In this document: positions 1 to 5,184 of the stretch, in pieces
How positions within the stretch are numbered: position 1 is the first letter of the stretch
Layout of the letters: the number at the start of each line of letters is the position of its first letter
Source: an uncultured Lachnospiraceae bacterium
GTDB lineage: Bacteria; Bacillota; Clostridia; Lachnospirales; Lachnospiraceae
NCBI GenBank assembly: GCA_902796045.1
Contig: CADBNQ010000089.1
Coordinates: forward strand, 1 to 5,184
Length of the DNA stretch: 5,184 nt
Reading direction: 5' to 3'
Notes under the pieces: generated by a model
The model's input: the letters and a program-made list of their open reading frames with translations, nothing else
Databases searched by the model: none
Told to the model about the DNA's origin: nothing
Made by a program: the position numbers and the translations under genes

Positions 1-900
1 ACTTTCGTCATATCCTGGCCCGTTAAACACGAGATCGAAAGAGTTGCTGTAAACCTCTTTACCGTTCAGTGTTCCTTCCACATCAAATACGAAGGTGGCC
101 GGACCATTCCCATTTGTCTCCTCATAAGAATTCAGTGTCTTTACAATCTTTATAGAAGCCCTGGCATACTCTCTCTCAGCCTTCAGATTCAGTTGGTTCA
201 GAGTAATCTCTCTGCTGTTTGTCCAATCACCTGAGTTAGCTGTATTGATGTTACCGTCCTGATCTTCCGGTTTGGTGGGAAGTACTACCAGCTGCGGCTG
301 GAAGGTATAAACATAGTGATCGGACTTTGCCTTGGTTGTCACAGGATCGGTCGTACAATAGTCACTGGGATTCAGCATGCCATTTCCTCTGGCAATGACC
401 AGGTAGACACCGCTTTCCAAGTCTGAGCCATCATCTGTCTTCGTAATCTCCGCGCCCTGTTCACCACGCTTTAGATCTTTTCCTGTCACAATCCGAGTCT
501 GCGCCTCGCCGCCGTCAATCCCCAGAGCAGTCTTTGCCGCAATCTGGCAGAGCTCTTTCCACTCATCATTATTGATGTCCGGATTGTTCATGCTGGGCTT
601 ACCCCTATCATCGCTGAAGAGGTTGGCATAAGCGTCCATAGGAACATACTCGATGGTATCATAGCCCTTCATCTGCTGAACGCCGGCGACTTTATAAAGG
701 TCGATTACCACATTCGCCTTGTTAAAATCGTCATCAAATTCGTTTCCGATTGACACCTTCAGCGTAGACGGCCCCAGCTGGTCAGCCACAGATGCCAACC
801 CTGCTGCTGAGGGCAGGATGAGCATCACCATCGCCAGTGAAAGTACCGCAAGAGCCTTTATGCTCCGGCGTCTTTTTTTATGTTTCATGATGTTTCTCAT
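1..900 (-). CDS. Secreted pilin-like (fimbrial) subunit, 3' end beyond window
   Basis: Three hundred codons are open from ATG at 900 to the window edge; the C terminus, where an LPXTG-type sorting signal would be expected, is missing. A Sec signal peptide is clear: basic residues 6-12 (KHKKRRR), hydrophobic stretch about 16-35, and likely cleavage after Ser-Val-Ala (37-39). The first extracellular domain (about 43-210) contains IDLYKVAG (66-73, Lys70) and ends near LPTKP (207-211); one of these lysines could serve in an isopeptide bond or subunit linkage. A second domain starts near ASIKIVKTL (248-256) and continues with ATFVFDVEG (268-276), a pattern I associate with FctA/DUF7601-type pilin domains in which Lys254 would form an internal isopeptide bond. 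The gene follows a class C sortase by 27 nt, so it is probably co-transcribed and a sortase substrate. Major versus minor pilin role cannot be decided. Domain naming is from memory of the families, not from a search. Confidence 0.8.
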   Translation of the reverse strand, partial: MRNIMKHKKRRRSIKALAVLSLAMVMLILPSAAGLASVADQLGPSTLKVSIGNEFDDDFNKANVVIDLYKVAGVQQMKGYDTIEYVPMDAYANLFSDDRGKPSMNNPDINNDEWKELCQIAAKTALGIDGGEAQTRIVTGKDLKRGEQGAEITKTDDGSDLESGVYLVIARGNGMLNPSDYCTTDPVTTKAKSDHYVYTFQPQLVVLPTKPEDQDGNINTANSGDWTNSREITLNQLNLKAEREYARASIKIVKTLNSYEETNGNGPATFVFDVEGTLNGKEVYSNSFDLVFNGPGYDES

Positions 901-906
901 TTCTCT

Positions 907-913
907 CCTCCTT
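907..913 (-). promoter_or_regulatory. Strong ribosome binding site of the pilin gene
   Basis: Read on the minus strand the site is AAGGAGG, six bases before ATG at 900. This spacing selects the ATG at 900 over the in-frame ATG at 888 (Met5). It is the best Shine-Dalgarno match in the window, consistent with high expression of a structural subunit relative to the sortase just upstream. Confidence 0.85.
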
Positions 914-927
914 ATCCCTCAGATTCT

Positions 928-2025
928 TTATATGTCCTGGTCTCCGTCCGGTCCTTCCTCATCCGGACTGGTGAGGGAGAAGCCGGTATCTTCCTGTTCT
1001 GTCAGACTGTCATGCTCTTGCTGGGCAAACAGCCTCGTTTCTCTTCTTCTGGTTCTCTGGTCATAGGTCTTCTGTCTTGCTATGCTTCTGACCAGCAGTT
1101 CCCGTTCAGCCCTTCGCATACTGCCGGGGCCTCTTGTAAGCAGGAGGATCAGCAGCAGAAGAAGAACTGGTGCAGCTACCAGAGGCGCTACGATCATAGG
1201 AGCGAACTGCATGGCGTCGGCAGTGACTCTGATATCCCCGACTTCATTGGCCACCCTGTGTCCTCTGACCAGCATACGGTGGGTGTTGACACCGTAGGGG
1301 GTACAGGTGATGAGGGTGACATAATCCTGGTCCTTATCGATCTCCAGATCCTGCATCTCCGATGGAAGGACGATGTGTATCTGGTCTACCTCGTAGGTCA
1401 TGGTCCTGTCAAGGACCTGGATCACAAAGCGGTCTCCCGCCTCCAGCTGGTCGATATCCGAGAAAAGCTTGGCCGATGGCAGACCCCTGTGTCCTGACAG
1501 GACCGCGTGTGTGCCTTTGCCGCCGATCGGCAGGGATGACCCCTCGATATGGCCGATGGCGATCTGGAGGACGGCTTCGTTGGTCCCGTGATAGATGGGA
1601 AGACTGACATCGATCTTGGCGATATCTATATATCCCATGATCCCGGTTCCGGTGACATCCAGAGTGCGGTTATACACCGCCTTCTCCTCCTCGGTCATCA
1701 TGAAGCGGCTGCCTTTTCCTATCAGGGTGGCATTATACTCTTCCGCCTCTTTCCAGAATGCGTCGATCTGCTTCTGGTCCATCTCAGCTACTTTCTCAAC
1801 GTAGCCCGCGATCGCTCTGGACTGATGGAAGGAGTTCCACCAGTCGGAAAAAGTGGGGTAGGCAAGGATACCGACACCGATCAGAAGGATCAGAACCAGC
1901 ACCAGGTTGGTGATGCTGAACCTCTTCTGCTTCCTCTGTCTGCGGCCGGCCCGGCCTGTGCCTCTCTCTTCTCTATGCGGTTTCTTTCTGATTCGTGTTT
2001 GATCCTCTTGTGCCAAATTACCCAT
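928..2025 (-). CDS. srtC: Class C (pilin-polymerising) sortase
   Basis: This 365-residue membrane transpeptidase should cleave pilin sorting signals and join subunits through lysine side chains. The catalytic triad is visible: His179 in AVLSGHRGLP, Cys241 in TLITCTPYGVNTHR, and Arg250 in the same block; GYIDIAKIDVSLPIYHG (131-147) is also typical of class C. A basic cytoplasmic N terminus (11-35) precedes membrane segment 1 (about 40-56); segment 2 lies at about 275-297, as expected for class C. Two oddities: the lid region between Tyr97 and Tyr118 has no Asp-Pro-aromatic motif, and about 68 residues follow the second membrane segment, first basic, then strongly acidic. Start ATG 2025 has an in-frame stop nine bases upstream and a mediocre GGAGAGAG ribosome binding site. 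The gene is first in the unit read from the promoter at 2131-2139 and ends 27 nt before the pilin gene. Confidence 0.95.
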   Translation of the reverse strand: MGNLAQEDQTRIRKKPHREERGTGRAGRRQRKQKRFSITNLVLVLILLIGVGILAYPTFSDWWNSFHQSRAIAGYVEKVAEMDQKQIDAFWKEAEEYNATLIGKGSRFMMTEEEKAVYNRTLDVTGTGIMGYIDIAKIDVSLPIYHGTNEAVLQIAIGHIEGSSLPIGGKGTHAVLSGHRGLPSAKLFSDIDQLEAGDRFVIQVLDRTMTYEVDQIHIVLPSEMQDLEIDKDQDYVTLITCTPYGVNTHRMLVRGHRVANEVGDIRVTADAMQFAPMIVAPLVAAPVLLLLLILLLTRGPGSMRRAERELLVRSIARQKTYDQRTRRRETRLFAQQEHDSLTEQEDTGFSLTSPDEEGPDGDQDI

Positions 2026-2053
2026 AGAATATTACTCTCTCCAGACACCTTTA

Positions 2054-2065
2054 GCCGCCGGCGGC
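2054..2065. repeat. Perfect 12-bp G+C palindrome in sortase leader
   Basis: GCCGCCGGCGGC reads the same on both strands and lies about 30 bp before the sortase start, inside the predicted 5' leader. It stands out against the A+T-rich promoter just upstream. In RNA it could form only a 4-bp stem with a 4-nt loop, or act as a DNA dyad; its role is unknown. Confidence 0.5.
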
Positions 2066-2092
2066 ACCGACAGCTGGTAAAAAATGTCTAAG

Positions 2093-2110
2093 TTGTCATA
2101 GTTTTGACAA
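2093..2110. repeat. Inverted repeat TTGTCA-N6-TGACAA just downstream of the promoter
   Basis: Perfect 6-bp arms at 2093-2098 and 2105-2110 are separated by six bases. The site lies about 15-30 bp downstream of the predicted transcription start, so it could be an operator or a small hairpin in the leader RNA. Its right arm is part of the TTTTGAC element that recurs around this promoter (2102-2108). Confidence 0.55.
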
Positions 2111-2116
2111 TTATTC

Positions 2117-2141
2117 CATGATATATGAGCATTATATCATG
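2117..2141. promoter_or_regulatory. 25-bp palindrome over the -10 element, candidate operator
   Basis: The arms CATGATATA (2117-2125) and TATATCATG (2133-2141) are perfect reverse complements of nine bases around a 7-bp centre. The palindrome spans the extended -10 element and the predicted transcription start, a position where a bound dimeric protein would block RNA polymerase. Repressor-operator function is inferred from symmetry and position; the binding protein is unknown. The regulator at 3933-2725 is one candidate, although BTAD regulators of the SARP type usually bind direct repeats. Confidence 0.6.
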
Positions 2142-2159
2142 CCAATCGTCTAAACAAGC
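2131..2159 (-). promoter_or_regulatory. Extended -10 promoter for the sortase-pilin unit
   Basis: On the minus strand TATAAT (2136-2131) is a perfect -10 hexamer preceded by TG one base away (2139-2138), an extended -10. At 17-bp spacing the -35 hexamer is GCTTGT (2159-2154), a poor match, so the extended -10 or an activator must compensate. A/T-rich DNA at 2161-2192 could act as an UP element. Transcription should start near 2124, giving a leader of about 100 nt before the sortase ATG at 2025. This is the only strong vegetative-type promoter seen in the window and lies in the largest gap between genes. Confidence 0.75.
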
Positions 2160-2219
2160 GTCAAAAAACATATGGTCTTCATGTAATTTTTTCCGCTTGC
2201 CTCAGTTTCCTTTTGACGC
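2158..2219. repeat. Long-loop inverted repeat upstream of the promoter
   Basis: Perfect 9-bp arms GCGTCAAAA (2158-2166) and TTTTGACGC (2211-2219) flank 44 bases. The inner part holds an imperfect A/T-rich dyad (2168-2190, around CATATG). The right arm lies five bases beyond the stop codon of the 163-residue gene; the left arm abuts the -35 region. A pair of protein binding sites is more likely than an ordinary terminator because the loop is long and no clean U-tract follows a compact stem. It could still reduce read-through from the upstream genes. Confidence 0.5.
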
Positions 2220-2223
2220 CTTC

Positions 2224-2715
2224 CTACTCTGATTCCCAAGTAGCTTCCTTCTCTTCTTCGTCCTGGATCTCAACATTGTCAAGGGCGCTCTCTATCAGCT
2301 TGATCATCTCAAACATGGAACGGAACTGTACAGTCTTATCTTCCTCCATCCATGTGATCCTTCCCTGCCAGCTGCTGTTCTGCCTGTGCTGCACACGGAT
2401 GATAAATGATCCCAGATCACCATGCCTGCTTAATAATTCTTCGTCTGTCATAATCTTCTTTAACTCCTGATCTTTTTGATATGTGTCGTCTGTTTCTCCA
2501 AAAGTACGGCTGCTCGTTGAAGAATATGGAAAGTTTAAGGTATTGAAAAACTGTTCCATGGAAAATACCATATCTTCTATTGACTCCAGCTTAACAGCCT
2601 CCTTGCTGTAACCATGATAAAAACGCCCCTTAAACTGGTGGCCCTGCCTCTCATTAATGCACAGCACGACCCCGTTGGGGGTACCGATATACCACTGCTT
2701 CCTGCTTCCCTTCAT
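2224..2715 (-). CDS. Uncharacterised 163-residue protein with two related halves
   Basis: I cannot assign a function. There is no signal peptide or membrane segment, so it should be cytoplasmic. Residues 16-57 and 104-145 align without gaps: the first has INERQ then FKGR, the second VQHRQ then WQGR, followed in both by a Val, a Ser and a final Glu (41/129, 45/133, 54/142) with matching hydrophobic spacing. Each half reads as beta strands followed by a helix. A charged linker (about 70-100) joins them and the tail (146-163) is very acidic. The C-terminal half resembles short, single-unit clostridial hypothetical proteins of the RVQHxQNxxWQG type that I recall. The start is nine bases after the stop of the BTAD regulator gene, with a weak GAGG site overlapping that stop, suggesting translational coupling and a regulatory partner role; that role is inference only. 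Confidence 0.85.
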   Translation of the reverse strand: MKGSRKQWYIGTPNGVVLCINERQGHQFKGRFYHGYSKEAVKLESIEDMVFSMEQFFNTLNFPYSSTSSRTFGETDDTYQKDQELKKIMTDEELLSRHGDLGSFIIRVQHRQNSSWQGRITWMEEDKTVQFRSMFEMIKLIESALDNVEIQDEEEKEATWESE

Positions 2716-2724
2716 AGTGATACC

Positions 2725-3933
2725 TCACTGTCTGGGCCTGTAGAGCACGGAGTTGACGTGGTATTCTATCCCTGTTCTCTGGCGGCCTTTGATAAACTTA
2801 TAATTAATACGTTTCTGGATAATTGTACAGTTTTCGTAGTTGGTGTTGACCAGCAGGACAAGAAATTGTCCTTTGCTGAATCTGGTCATGGAGTCACTGC
2901 GGCGGATGGAAGTCCTGATGCAGTCAGCAAGCCTCTCCGAAAGCTCTACAAGTGCTTCTGATTCCGGCATGGGATTCCCCTTGCTGTTGACCACGGTGCA
3001 CAGCATGAGGAATACGGACTGGCCGCCTCTCTCAAGGAGCCTGGAGGTCATCCTGTATATCCCCTGGAATACCGGATAGGATACTTCATAGCCTCCTGTC
3101 AGATCTCCTTCCTCATTGAGTCTCTTCTGAATGTCATCCAGAAGCGCATAGCCATGCTCCATCCTGTCGCCCAGTTCATTGAGAAGCTCCATCAGGCGGG
3201 GAGAGGGTCTGAGACCTTCCTCATCAAAATACAGTTCCACGGTGTCCTCGTAGAGCTTGCGGGCGTCATCATACCTTCCCATGGATACAAGGGCTTCCAT
3301 GGTAATAGTCTCCCAGTTGGAGAGGGGGTGGATCCCTGCGGCATAGATGCCCAGTTCTTCCATCTGCAGATAGTCATGAGACTCTCTCAGGAGTTCTGCT
3401 GCCTTTTCTACACAGTCAAAGAACATGATCCTGTATCTTCTGGCCTCTCTGGCAGCCCACACCACGCCGGCCAGGTTGCTCAGGAACTCACCTGTGTATG
3501 CATGGCAGGCCTGTATGTAAAGCTCCTGCCTGACCAGGGAATCATCCTCTTCCTCAGCCGCTTCGTAGAGACGCTCGAACTCAGTGGCATCTTCCACCAC
3601 CGGTATCTCCTTATTCCAGAAGTAGACATCTCTCTCTCTTTCAATATAGTTCACATCGGGAAGACCCGCTGCCTTGAGACGCTTCTTCGCGTTATAGATG
3701 ACACTTCTGGTAGCATGGTGCACATTGTTCAGTTCTCTGTCTCCGAAAAGGACCCTCTCGATCTGGTCTCTGCTGATTCCCGCTTCTCTGTAGTGGAGAA
3801 TCATCTGCATCAGCCAGACAAACTGTGACTCACTTGTCTTAGATGCGCCTGTAATTGTTACGCCCTTATAGGTCATGGAGAATCTTCCGAACATCCTGAC
3901 ATATAATGTGTCGTCACACGGTTTACTTTCCAT
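2725..3933 (-). CDS. BTAD-family transcriptional regulator with degenerate GGDEF-like C-terminal domain
   Basis: This 402-residue protein has three parts. Residues about 10-110 fit an OmpR/SARP-like winged helix (LYVRMFGRFSMTYKG at the start, then the helical ISRDQIERVLFG and the HHATRSVIYNAKKRLKAAG region). Residues about 115-260 are a bacterial transcriptional activator domain: AYTGEFL (145-151), WAAREARRYR (159-168), repeated helices, and EEGLRPSPRLMELL (238-251). Residues about 285-400 resemble a GGDEF fold, with RRSDSMTRFSKGQF (344-357) in the place of the R-x-D-x-x-x-R-x-GGDEF block; SKGQF replaces GGDEF, so cyclase activity is very unlikely and a sensory or dimer role is possible. There is no membrane segment. 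It lies 68 nt after sipW and 9 nt before the 163-residue gene, and plausibly controls the pilus promoter at 2131-2159. The ribosome binding site at ATG 3933 is weak (AGAGAGAG). Confidence 0.9.
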   Translation of the reverse strand: MESKPCDDTLYVRMFGRFSMTYKGVTITGASKTSESQFVWLMQMILHYREAGISRDQIERVLFGDRELNNVHHATRSVIYNAKKRLKAAGLPDVNYIERERDVYFWNKEIPVVEDATEFERLYEAAEEEDDSLVRQELYIQACHAYTGEFLSNLAGVVWAAREARRYRIMFFDCVEKAAELLRESHDYLQMEELGIYAAGIHPLSNWETITMEALVSMGRYDDARKLYEDTVELYFDEEGLRPSPRLMELLNELGDRMEHGYALLDDIQKRLNEEGDLTGGYEVSYPVFQGIYRMTSRLLERGGQSVFLMLCTVVNSKGNPMPESEALVELSERLADCIRTSIRRSDSMTRFSKGQFLVLLVNTNYENCTIIQKRINYKFIKGRQRTGIEYHVNSVLYRPRQ

Positions 3934-3956
3934 ATCTCTCTCTTCTTTCTTTCAGG

Positions 3957-3972
3957 GCCGGACAGTTCCGGC
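3957..3972 (-). other. Short hairpin between sipW and the BTAD regulator gene
   Basis: GCCGGA and TCCGGC (3957-3962 and 3967-3972) form a perfect 6-bp G+C-rich stem with a 4-nt loop within the 68-nt gap. On the minus strand it is followed by a purine-rich run, not by T residues, so it is not a typical intrinsic terminator. It could mark RNA processing or lower translation of the regulator. Confidence 0.45.
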
Positions 3973-4001
3973 TCCCGGATGCTAATCTTCTGCGGTTTAA
4001 A

Positions 4002-4538
4002 TCATTCATCGTCTTCCTCAGCATCTTCATCCTGTCTTCGTGCAAGAGTGCCTGCAAGGATATTGAGAAGGGCTCCGCAGGCTGCAAAACACAAAACGGA
4101 TATCTTACCGATCGATGTGGTAAAGATCATCATGATCTGGCCTATATAGGGGAAATGCCGGATCACCCTTCCCACATACTGATCGTAATCGACTTCTGTG
4201 AGGTCTTCTCCTTCATTGGCATCGCCCTTGGTGTTAAAATAACCCTCAACAGTCTGGTTCTTTGTGACACGGTGGACGACCAGGGAGTCCCCACTCTGGA
4301 AGGCAATGATATCCTTCTCGGCAATATCCTCGGGAGGAATCTTCGTGTCGATATAGACAACACTGCCCACCGGGATCTCCGGCTCCATGCTCCCGCTCAC
4401 GATGTGGTAGACATCAAAGCCACGGAACTGTGGGATGACGACGGACGCGGTGACTGCGATGACCAGCAACAGGATACATGTCCCCAGCAGTCTCAGCAGC
4501 ACAATCAGCAGTACGCGTCCTGCTTTTTTCTTTTTCAT
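4002..4538 (-). CDS. sipW: SipW-type (Ser-His) signal peptidase I
   Basis: This 178-residue membrane protease belongs to the ER/archaeal-like S26 branch, which removes signal peptides with a Ser-His pair instead of Ser-Lys. The nucleophile is Ser50 in IVSGSMEPEIPVGS, the base is His89 in SLVVHRVT where ordinary enzymes have Lys, and Asp106 lies in NTKGDANEGED. The N terminus is basic (KKKK) with a membrane segment at about 9-35; a second lies at about 134-165, followed by a basic then acidic cytoplasmic tail. Size and topology fit the family. In Bacillus, SipW processes TasA/TapA biofilm proteins; none is visible here, so the likely substrates are pilus proteins of this locus or proteins outside the window. 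It starts 12 nt after the stop of the upstream signal peptidase gene, with a good AAGGAAGG ribosome binding site. Confidence 0.92.
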   Translation of the reverse strand: MKKKKAGRVLLIVLLRLLGTCILLLVIAVTASVVIPQFRGFDVYHIVSGSMEPEIPVGSVVYIDTKIPPEDIAEKDIIAFQSGDSLVVHRVTKNQTVEGYFNTKGDANEGEDLTEVDYDQYVGRVIRHFPYIGQIMMIFTTSIGKISVLCFAACGALLNILAGTLARRQDEDAEEDDE

Positions 4539-4550
4539 ATTTCCTTCCTT

Positions 4551-5165
4551 CTAATGAACCAGGCCAAAACGATTGAGCGGCCACACCCTGAGGACCAGCT
4601 TGCCGACCATATCCTCTTCAGTCACGCAGCCCACTGCTTCGCTTCTGGAATCCGAGGAGGTGCTCCTGTCATCGCTCAACACAAAGATCCTGTTCTCAGG
4701 CACCTTGCAGGGGAGCTTGACATTGCACTCACCCAGCATCTTCTCCTTCACATAGGGTTCATCCAGAGCCGAGCCATTCACAGTGACATTACCTGATTTA
4801 TCGATATCGATGGTGTCTCCCTGTTCACCGATCACCCTCTTGGTCAGAATCTTATTGCTGCAGTAAAAGGCAACGACATTGCCCCTCTTCATGCCTCCCC
4901 TGCTGCACAGCACGATGTCACCCGCCTGAAGGGAAGGGTTCATAGAGGTGCCGTAGACCTGCAATACAGGCATCCAGAGCGAGGCGATGAGCACCGCGAT
5001 CCCGAAAACTGTGATCACGGTAAATATTGTTGAGCGGAGAGAGGCCGCAAACCTTCTGCGGTATGTCTCCTTCTGGTACTCTTCTTCCAGGGCATCAAGG
5101 TCCACCTTGGGGACCGTGGACGCCGCTGCCAGAGAAGAAAGGTCTTTGTTGTCAATACTGTCCAT
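4551..5165 (-). CDS. lepB: Type I signal peptidase (Ser-Lys)
   Basis: This 204-residue membrane-anchored protease removes Sec signal peptides on the outer face of the membrane. Ser74 in VYGTSMNPSLQAGD is the nucleophile and Lys109 in LTKRVIGEQGDTI is the general base. The third conserved block reads VLSDDRSTSSDSR (162-174) where most relatives have GDNR, so Gly and Asn are replaced by Ser and Asp. A cytoplasmic N-terminal tail of about 43 residues rich in acidic residues precedes one membrane segment (about 46-66). ATG 5165 is preceded by GGGAG at ten bases; another ATG at 5182 runs into a stop after two codons, so 5165 is the start. It is the first gene of the visible series, with its promoter presumably beyond the window. 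The location next to pilus genes suggests a dedicated pilin-processing enzyme, but general secretion duty is not excluded. Confidence 0.93.
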   Translation of the reverse strand: MDSIDNKDLSSLAAASTVPKVDLDALEEEYQKETYRRRFAASLRSTIFTVITVFGIAVLIASLWMPVLQVYGTSMNPSLQAGDIVLCSRGGMKRGNVVAFYCSNKILTKRVIGEQGDTIDIDKSGNVTVNGSALDEPYVKEKMLGECNVKLPCKVPENRIFVLSDDRSTSSDSRSEAVGCVTEEDMVGKLVLRVWPLNRFGLVH

Positions 5166-5184
5166 ACGATCAGTCTCCCATTAT

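Noticed and set aside
886..888. ATG at 888 as pilin start
   Set aside because: The AAGGAGG site is six bases from ATG 900 but 18 from ATG 888, so the upstream start fits better.
880..1497. Plus-strand open frame of 205 codons opposite the sortase gene
   Set aside because: The sortase motifs on the minus strand are unambiguous; this translation is low-complexity without family resemblance.
1549..2091. Plus-strand open frame of 180 codons opposite the sortase start and its leader
   Set aside because: It covers the sortase N terminus in antisense and lacks a recognisable domain.
2159..2164. TTGACG on the minus strand as the -35 hexamer
   Set aside because: It is a good hexamer, but 22 bp from the TATAAT element is too far for normal spacing.
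2158..2219. Rho-independent terminator after the 163-residue gene
   Set aside because: The 9-bp stem encloses 44 nt and the T-run lies inside the second arm, not after a compact G+C stem; it is kept as an inverted repeat only.
3154..3828. Plus-strand open frame of 224 codons opposite the BTAD regulator gene
   Set aside because: It is antisense to a well-supported multi-domain gene and has no convincing family features of its own.
3906..4796. Long open frame on the plus strand (296 codons) opposite sipW and the 3' part of lepB
   Set aside because: It runs antisense to two genes with clear catalytic motifs and crosses their boundary; its translation shows no recognisable domain and is explained by codon bias on the opposite strand.

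Overview
All six genes in this window lie on the minus strand and belong to one gram-positive surface-pilus locus. The organism looks like a clostridial Firmicute, probably Lachnospiraceae or a relative. This is inferred from roughly even base composition, AGGAGG-type ribosome binding sites, an A+T-rich TATAAT promoter, and the protein set: class C sortase, Ser-His (SipW-type) signal peptidase, BTAD regulator and isopeptide-type pilin. Genus and species cannot be read from the sequence.

In transcription order (high to low coordinates) the layout is: (1) a Ser-Lys type I signal peptidase, 5165-4551; (2) 12 nt later, a SipW-type Ser-His signal peptidase, 4538-4002; (3) after a 68-nt gap with a short hairpin, a transcriptional regulator with winged-helix, BTAD and degenerate GGDEF-like domains, 3933-2725; (4) 9 nt later, a 163-residue protein of unknown function made of two related halves, 2715-2224; (5) a 198-nt non-coding region with an extended -10 promoter covered by a 25-bp palindrome and several TTTTGAC-type elements; (6) a class C pilin sortase, 2025-928; (7) after a 27-nt gap with a strong ribosome binding site, the first 300 codons of a secreted pilin-like protein that runs off the window at base 1.

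Working model, inferred: the upstream unit supplies secretion processing (two different signal peptidases) and regulation (BTAD protein plus a small partner of unknown role). The downstream unit, from its own controlled promoter, makes the sortase and the pilin subunit(s) it joins. The signal peptidases would remove pilin signal peptides, and the sortase would cleave the C-terminal sorting signals, which lie outside the window, and link subunits. The regulator is the obvious candidate to act at the promoter at 2131-2159, but no sequence evidence proves that link. The most unusual features are the dense symmetric elements at that promoter, the GGDEF-derived domain on the regulator, the internally duplicated small protein, and a sortase without the usual DP lid motif. 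No RNA genes, CRISPR arrays, insertion sequences or confident terminators were seen.
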